A stretch of 8,582 nucleotides of DNA from Prevotellaceae bacterium (GTDB lineage: Bacteria > Bacteroidota > Bacteroidia > Bacteroidales > UBA932): the NCBI GenBank assembly GCA_031289895.1, contig JAITOP010000134.1, positions 1 to 8,582 of the forward strand, in the 5' to 3' direction. Positions 5,401 through 8,582 of the stretch are shown in pieces; positions within the stretch are counted from its first letter, which is position 1, and every line of letters begins with the position of its first letter. A program made the position numbers and the translations under genes. Below the pieces are notes generated by a model. It saw only the letters and a list, made by a program, of their open reading frames with translations. It was not told where the DNA came from and searched no databases.

Positions 5401-8023
5401 CAGGTTTTCCGTTGCCGTCGAGACATATCACTTCATAATTTTGCACCTTGTCGGTTTCTAACATTCCATAACCGCCTGTGCCTTTTGGCGGACGAATACC
5501 GACAAACGATTTATACGGAATTATTTTTTCTTTTGTCGCATTGATACTAAATTCGCCTCCATCTTCGTAAACTCGTGTAAAGAATGTTGCTGTTACCATT
5601 CCGGGTGCGTTGCAACTTATTTTTTTATGAAAATTTGCTATGCCTTCATCATTTAATTTTCCTTCAAAAACATTAATTTCTTCGCTTGAATAATATTTTG
5701 CTCTGTCGTCAAACGAATATGTTTCGTAACCTTTGAAATACGTTCCCGTGTAAGCCAATGATGCGTTAACATCTGTTTTAAGATTTTTGGCAGTAGCACC
5801 GTGCAGCCAGCGCGAAGTGATTGTTCCATCTATTGTTCCCGATGCAAGCGATTCGGGCTTAATACTCAATTCTATTTTTAATCTGTTGGGTTTGATAGTT
5901 TCTATTTTTATGCTTTTGCTGAAAGTTGTTCCGCCAATTCGTGCATAAACCATCCAGTTTCCTGTTGGCGCATCACTTTCTGTTTTTACTGTGAATGGAA
6001 AAAAGTTATATTCATCGCCAACTGCTTTTTTCTTAATTATTGATTGTCCCAAAGGATTTATAAGTTCAAATTCGACAGGATGATTTTTTGGAATTATATT
6101 ATTCGGGTCTTTTAATATGAAATTTAAAAACAGCGTATCGCCCGGACGCCATATTCCGCGCTCGCCGTAAATATAACCTTTCAAACCTTTTTCAACAACT
6201 GCGCCCGACACATCAAAACTGCTGAGATTTAACGACGAAGCATCGTCCAAACGCAGGTATGAACGTTGATTATTGTGTTTTGCTATAAGTAAATACGGCT
6301 TGCTGTTTGCGTATGTAATTTCAGCAAATCCATCGGATGATGTTTTGCTTTTTCCTATCAGTTGTTGCTGGTAATTATAAATTTCAACCGACACATCGCC
6401 CATTGGTTTTGCCGTAACAAGATTTGAAATTGCTGCTTTTATGGTTTTCATTTTGTCCATTTTGGCAATAACGCCTATGTCGGATGCCAGCACATTACAG
6501 GCAACTTTGCAATTATTGTAGTAATAATTGCTGCAAGGGTCGTTGCGTCTGTTTCCGTAACTATCGTAATCGTCATCATCATCGTAATAATCATAATAAT
6601 CGTAATAATAATAATCGTTTGGATTGTCGTATTTACTTGATTCGCTGTCATACTGCGATTCAAAATTATCTTCGTCTGTATTGTTATCACATTCGTACAA
6701 ACTGTTGGCGCGTGTGATGCTCATTTCAATTCTGTAAATCGCACCCGGTTCAGGTGTGATAATGTTGGACAAATCAAGCGAATAGGTATTCCACTGCCTC
6801 AATTTTTTAGATTTTTCATCATCAAGTTTTATTGTTTTCATTGTAATCAGGCGACCTGCGCGTTTCATTTCGCGATTGCCTCTTATGTCGTTCACCTGCA
6901 AAAACTGCATGATATTGCTTTCGTAAACTTTTATAACTTTCACGTTAACAGCTTTCACCATCACGGTTTGAAAGGGAACGATAAGTCCGTTTGAATTTGG
7001 TAAAATTCCGCCTTGACACAAAAGTTTTATATCCGGTTTTTGAACTTTAAATTCTATTTCTTCCGTATAATTTTCTTTTAATTTTAAAGCCTTAATATTT
7101 GCAATTCCTTTATGCACCGTAACATTGCGGCTGCCTGTAATATCGCATTTCGGATAAACATAAATTTTATTTAATTTTACTCTGTAAGTTGTTTCAGAAT
7201 CTGAGCAACCATCAATGGTTATCAGCCCTTTCAGCGATTGCTTGGTATCTATCGGATGCGAAAAAGTGCATATAAGTTCGGGATTTTCGCTGTCGCGATT
7301 AATATCAATACCGAGCAAAACAAAATCGGTGATATTTGGTATTTTTACTGCCTCTTTCAGGCTTTTATCGCTGCCAATACTTTTGCCGTTTAGCTCGATA
7401 TTTACAAAAAAATCTTTTTCTTTTGCTCTGATACTGTCTATTCTGAAAATGTGCGAATTACCTTCGTGCAACCAATGCAAAATGTATTTTTCTTTTGTTT
7501 CTATTTTCAGCATTTTTTCAACATCATTGTCGGCTGATTTGTCGGCTGTATATATGTTTCCTGAGATTACATACAAATCGTAATCGTTAGGCGTTGACAT
7601 ATCTATACTCGAACTGAACGAAAATGACGGCTTTATTGTTGAAAACGAAAATTCAAATGTTTTCTTTTTTCCTGTTGCCTGTTTTATCACTTTCGAAACA
7701 TAAAATTCAACGCGATATTCGGTGTTGGGACTTAAGTTTTCGGCAGGAATAAATTCAATGGTTCTGTTGTCGTCAAGCAAATGAACATCGCCCTTCACTT
7801 CGGGTTTGATTTTGAACAGCGTTTTAATAACATTTTCATCATCAAATGAAAAGTCGTCAACCGCCTGCGACAACTGGACTTTTATTGTAGATTCAATAGA
7901 AACAATACCGTAAGTAAACGCTTCTACGTATTCGTTAAATTCGGGTTCTACCGGACGTTGTTTACATGCAAAAATGCTCAATAAAGCAAATGCAATAATG
8001 GCTAAATTTTTAATTTTATTCAT
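2489..8023 (-). CDS. Alpha-2-macroglobulin family lipoprotein with thioester motif
   Basis: This 1844-residue envelope protein is expected to trap proteases: cleavage of its bait region triggers a fold change and covalent capture through a Cys-Gln thioester. Residues 1-20 form a lipoprotein signal (hydrophobic core LAIIAFALLSI, lipobox IFAC, lipidated Cys20). No acidic surface-export signature follows the cysteine, so the periplasmic face is more likely. Visible domains run in this order: an Ig-like N-terminal domain (about 30-130); a second Ig-like region (about 230-330); an Asp/Tyr-rich insert (446-487); an MG2-type macroglobulin domain opening YIYGERGIWRPGD (about 615-710); a bait-region domain (about 975-1160); and the central A2M domain from KVLGPFTLKGG (about 1180-1270). 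The thioester domain (about 1375-1640) has Cys1393-Ile-Glu-Gln1396 in YPHGCIEQ and GGFSYW at 1440. The C-terminal macroglobulin domain ends with EAMYDSKISA, a typical family ending. Length and order fit an intact bacterial A2M. In enterobacteria the counterpart (yfhM) adjoins pbpC; no penicillin-binding gene follows here. The ATG is set by the signal peptide, and there is no Shine-Dalgarno. Confidence 0.96.
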   Translation of the reverse strand: MNKIKNLAIIAFALLSIFACKQRPVEPEFNEYVEAFTYGIVSIESTIKVQLSQAVDDFSFDDENVIKTLFKIKPEVKGDVHLLDDNRTIEFIPAENLSPNTEYRVEFYVSKVIKQATGKKKTFEFSFSTIKPSFSFSSSIDMSTPNDYDLYVISGNIYTADKSADNDVEKMLKIETKEKYILHWLHEGNSHIFRIDSIRAKEKDFFVNIELNGKSIGSDKSLKEAVKIPNITDFVLLGIDINRDSENPELICTFSHPIDTKQSLKGLITIDGCSDSETTYRVKLNKIYVYPKCDITGSRNVTVHKGIANIKALKLKENYTEEIEFKVQKPDIKLLCQGGILPNSNGLIVPFQTVMVKAVNVKVIKVYESNIMQFLQVNDIRGNREMKRAGRLITMKTIKLDDEKSKKLRQWNTYSLDLSNIITPEPGAIYRIEMSITRANSLYECDNNTDEDNFESQYDSESSKYDNPNDYYYYDYYDYYDDDDDYDSYGNRRNDPCSNYYYNNCKVACNVLASDIGVIAKMDKMKTIKAAISNLVTAKPMGDVSVEIYNYQQQLIGKSKTSSDGFAEITYANSKPYLLIAKHNNQRSYLRLDDASSLNLSSFDVSGAVVEKGLKGYIYGERGIWRPGDTLFLNFILKDPNNIIPKNHPVEFELINPLGQSIIKKKAVGDEYNFFPFTVKTESDAPTGNWMVYARIGGTTFSKSIKIETIKPNRLKIELSIKPESLASGTIDGTITSRWLHGATAKNLKTDVNASLAYTGTYFKGYETYSFDDRAKYYSSEEINVFEGKLNDEGIANFHKKISCNAPGMVTATFFTRVYEDGGEFSINATKEKIIPYKSFVGIRPPKGTGGYGMLETDKVQNYEVICLDGNGKPVSSNDVEVNIYKSSWWWWWSSYNGRWANYSEQSYRDRVANFKINISNGKGAFQYTAAHDEWGYYYISVTDKLSNHRTSIASYYDWPGWAGAPRQADGGGSATSIIIATDKPKYNVGEKATITFPSSEGSRALISIESGSKVQQMFWVDGKAKETKTIIDITEDMVPNIYLNISLIQPHAQTANDLPIRLYGIIPVLVEDEQTILKPKIVMPDVLRPEEPFKIKISEEKNQPMSYTIAIVDDGLLDITNFKTPNAWQTFFAREALGIRSFDIYNLVIGAYGGKIEQLFAIGGGDEGTGDDNNEVNRFKPVVKVLGPFTLKGGTKEHSIKLPNYIGSVRVMVVAGNNKAYGAAEKTVAIKKPLMILATLPRVLGPGEDVSLTASVFAMEDNIKNVKVEVQANDMFEYADDKTKNISFKTTGDEFVLFKLKTKKKLGAGKVKLIATSGSEKAEYEIDILIRNSNPKTYHTESKIVSAGQTWDGAYKLNGMEGTNAVSIEVSTFPPINLKTRLDYLLQYPHGCIEQTTSAAFPQIYLNSVTELTQSQKTQAEENVKAALYRLRSFITTDGGFSYWAGDRYANLWGTSYAGHFIIEAEAQGYAVPQSMKSNWIKFQKREANEWTKSKQKGDYYSYSQNDFDQAYRLYTLALAKQPEIGAMNRLKEQKDLSLQTKWMLAATYAMAGQQQTAKNIINNLATEITPYSGFSQSFGSSERDMAMIVETLMLLSEKDLAFTVAKRISEKLNTNDWMSTQTTAYCLRTLSRFAMQYQNKQINFSYNDNGTQNVKTDKTIWKTDIKNIKNEGSLNITNKSDAPIFVTLQTEGIPLAGNETAQAGGLKIAVQYIDENNVPIDVSNLPQGKDFTARVNVENNGTGGNYTNLALSQIFPSGWEIINSRIVNDNDESGSNQTFTYRDIRDDRVLTYFNLPAGHSKIFYVKLTAAYVGKFYLPAQSCEAMYDSKISANNVGKWVTVF
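5345..5359 (-). other. Five consecutive tryptophan codons in the A2M gene
   Basis: Residues 889-893 are five tryptophans in a row, encoded by five identical TGG codons, within KSSWWWWWSS. The run lies between the MG2-type domain and the bait region. From memory, other Bacteroidota A2M proteins have a shorter Trp cluster in a similar strand, so this may be an expansion by TGG slippage. A structural role is not known. Confidence 0.8.
6563..6616 (-). other. Asp/Tyr-only tract in the A2M protein, from trinucleotide-like repeats
   Basis: Residues 470-487 consist only of Asp and Tyr (18 residues, including YYYY and DDDDD). They lie inside a wider acidic segment from about 446. The DNA is a run of TAT/TAC/GAT/GAC codons seen on the plus strand as ATA-ATC-ATC-type repeats. 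Four cysteines flank it (445, 497, 505, 509). It looks like a flexible, strongly negative loop between domains, and metal binding is possible but unproven. Confidence 0.85.
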
Positions 8024-8075
8024 GGCAATAAGATTTATGTATTTTATTATTATTTTATTATTTTTTTTTCAATAT

Positions 8076-8102
8076 CAAAATTATATATTTTTTCAATACA
8101 AA
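8076..8102 (-). promoter_or_regulatory. Candidate Bacteroidota-type promoter for the A2M gene
   Basis: On the minus strand TAATTTTG (8083-8076) matches the Bacteroidota -7 consensus TAnnTTTG exactly, and TTTG (8102-8099) could be the -33 box. The spacer is only 15 bases, shorter than the usual 19-21, which weakens the call. A start near 8069 would leave a leader of about 45 bases before the ATG. The A+T-rich background makes chance matches likely. Confidence 0.3.
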
Positions 8103-8140
8103 AGTGAATTATCTGAAAAAATATTTATTTTTTTTCATAA

Positions 8141-8168
8141 AGACAAGAACCAAGATACAAGAACCAAG
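8141..8168. repeat. Heptamer array, four units of AACCAAG type
   Basis: Four units read AGACAAG, AACCAAG, ATACAAG, AACCAAG, followed by the diverged AAGTTAG. Two more units of the same family, AGACAAG and ACGCAAG, stand alone at 8360-8373. It is the same 7-base period as in the other spacers but with a different unit. Confidence 0.8.
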
Positions 8169-8184
8169 AAGTTAGAAAGTTCAT

Positions 8185-8206
8185 AAAGTTTTTAAAGTTT
8201 TTAAAG
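8185..8206. repeat. AAAGTTTTT 9-mer tandem duplication
   Basis: The 9-base unit AAAGTTTTT is present twice in perfect copy, followed by the first four bases of a third. It directly follows the AACCAAG heptamers. Confidence 0.75.
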
Positions 8207-8219
8207 ATTTTCAGATTAT

Positions 8220-8280
8220 CAACAAAATCGTAATTCGTAATTCGTAATTGATTTTTACCTGTGTGCTTATTCAAATCAAC
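8220..8280 (+). repeat. Duplicated block, copy A (CGTAATT heptamers plus 29-base element)
   Basis: The block starts CAACAAAATCG, holds three CGTAATT heptamers (8229-8249), then a linker, then the 29-base element (8252-8280). It recurs at 8303-8354 with one heptamer fewer. The copy-number difference between the blocks shows that the heptamers change by whole units. Confidence 0.88.
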
Positions 8281-8302
8281 AATTAAACAAAAAGCAAATC
8301 AA

Positions 8303-8354
8303 CAACAAAATCGTAATTCGTAATTGATTTTTATCTGTGTGCTTATTAAATCAA
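8303..8354 (+). repeat. Duplicated block, copy B
   Basis: This is a second copy of the block at 8220, in the same orientation and 83 bases along. It has two CGTAATT heptamers (8312-8325) instead of three. Its 29-base element (8328-8354) carries a T where copy A has C, and lacks a C in the CTTATTCAAATC section. The sequence between the copies (8281-8302) also contains an AAATCAAC unit. Confidence 0.88.
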
Positions 8355-8433
8355 AAAAGAGACAAGACGCAAGATGTTTTTGCAAAAGAAACAACTAAGG
8401 CATAAAAAATAAATAAATGTAATATTTTTAATT

Positions 8434-8502
8434 TCCGGATTGCTTCGTCCCTCGCAATGACGTGAAATCCATGCGTCATTGCAAGGAACGAAGCAATCCG
8501 GA
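8434..8502. repeat. REP/MITE-like palindrome, 29-base arms, 11-base loop
   Basis: Arms at 8434-8462 and 8474-8502 are inverted copies matching at 27 of 29 positions, closing an 11-base loop. The arm contains GGATTGCTTCGTCCCTCG. In RNA from the minus strand both mismatches become G-U pairs, so the stem is continuous; in plus-strand RNA they are A-C mismatches. Arm sequences of this kind are, as I recall, dispersed in many bacterial genomes as repetitive palindromes. There is no T-run directly after either side, so a terminator role is doubtful. No target-site duplication is evident. Confidence 0.85.
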
Positions 8503-8582
8503 GACATTTATATCTTATTTGTTTTTCATTGCTAAACAATTACAAATTATGAAATTACAATTTTGCCGAATAGAAAAAAGTC

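Larger units (their letters stand above)
8024..8582. other. Gene-free region upstream of the A2M gene
   Basis: This 559-base stretch has no supported gene. It begins with a T-rich leader (8040-8075 on the plus strand), followed by a candidate promoter (8076-8102), then AACCAAG heptamers, a 9-mer duplication, two copies of a 50-60-base block, and a REP-like palindrome at 8434-8502. From 8503 to the edge the sequence is A+T-rich. A plus-strand frame opens with ATG at 8549 and is still open at the edge, and a minus-strand frame enters from the right and stops at 8547-8549. Both are too short to call. Confidence 0.7.

Noticed and set aside
2558..5544. Multiple plus-strand frames of 60-115 codons opposite the A2M gene
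   Set aside because: They lie antisense within a well-supported 1844-codon gene, show no recognisable motif and have compositions expected of complementary-strand shadows.
6475..6690. 71-codon minus-strand frame rich in Ile and Thr
   Set aside because: It is the frame-shifted shadow of the Asp/Tyr-rich segment of the A2M gene, produced by the trinucleotide-like repeat, with no independent support.
8434..8502. Rho-independent terminator
   Set aside because: The stem is strong, but neither side has an immediate T-run, and no gene end is nearby on either strand within the window. A REP/MITE-like element fits better.
8434..8502. Insertion-sequence remnant
   Set aside because: No transposase fragment and no target-site duplication are evident around the inverted arms, so only a non-autonomous palindrome can be claimed.
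8351..8539. 62-codon minus-strand frame across the palindrome
   Set aside because: Most of its distinctive peptide (IASFLAMT and VIARDEAI) is the translation of the repeat arms. Such frames appear as spurious proteins wherever this palindrome occurs. There is no domain or credible start context.
8549..8582. Possible gene start (ATG at 8549, plus strand) or gene end (minus strand, stop at 8547-8549) at the right edge
   Set aside because: Only about 11 codons are visible in each direction, with no ribosome site, promoter or recognisable peptide. This cannot be distinguished from chance.

Overview
The window looks like a piece of a low-GC Bacteroidota (probably Bacteroidales-like) chromosome. 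The support is a long lipoprotein alpha-2-macroglobulin of the kind common in that phylum, a secreted WG-repeat protein, an absence of clear Shine-Dalgarno sequences in front of the genes, and intergenic spacers packed with short A+T-rich tandem repeats. Species cannot be named from the sequence.

Layout: all three convincing genes are on the minus strand, so transcription runs from right to left. 8023-2489 is a 1844-residue thioester-containing alpha-2-macroglobulin-like lipoprotein. 2196-1684 is a RimJ/RimL-type GNAT N-acetyltransferase. 1636-152 is a 494-residue exported protein made almost wholly of about 13 WG beta repeats. The GNAT and WG genes are 47 bases apart and could share a transcript. 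The A2M gene is separated from GNAT by 292 bases of repeats. Nothing ties the three products to one pathway. The A2M presumably traps attacking proteases at the cell envelope, the GNAT acetylates an unknown amine, and the WG protein is of unknown role.

Non-coding regions: 1-150, 1670-1704, 2197-2492 and 8024-8582 carry almost no unique sequence. They consist of several families of short tandem repeats. Most have a period of exactly 7 bases, with different unit sequences at different sites. The longest is 19 consecutive heptamers at 2208-2340. The arrays run up to or into gene ends: three heptamers form the last six codons and the stop of the GNAT gene, and the A2M stop lies in the last unit of another array. 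A 29-base element also recurs three times (2344, 8252, 8328). A near-perfect 29-base-arm palindrome of REP/MITE type sits at 8434-8502.

I found no defence system, mobile-element gene, RNA gene, CRISPR array or obviously new enzyme system. The most interesting unexplained signal is the heptameric repeat arrays and their placement at stop codons.
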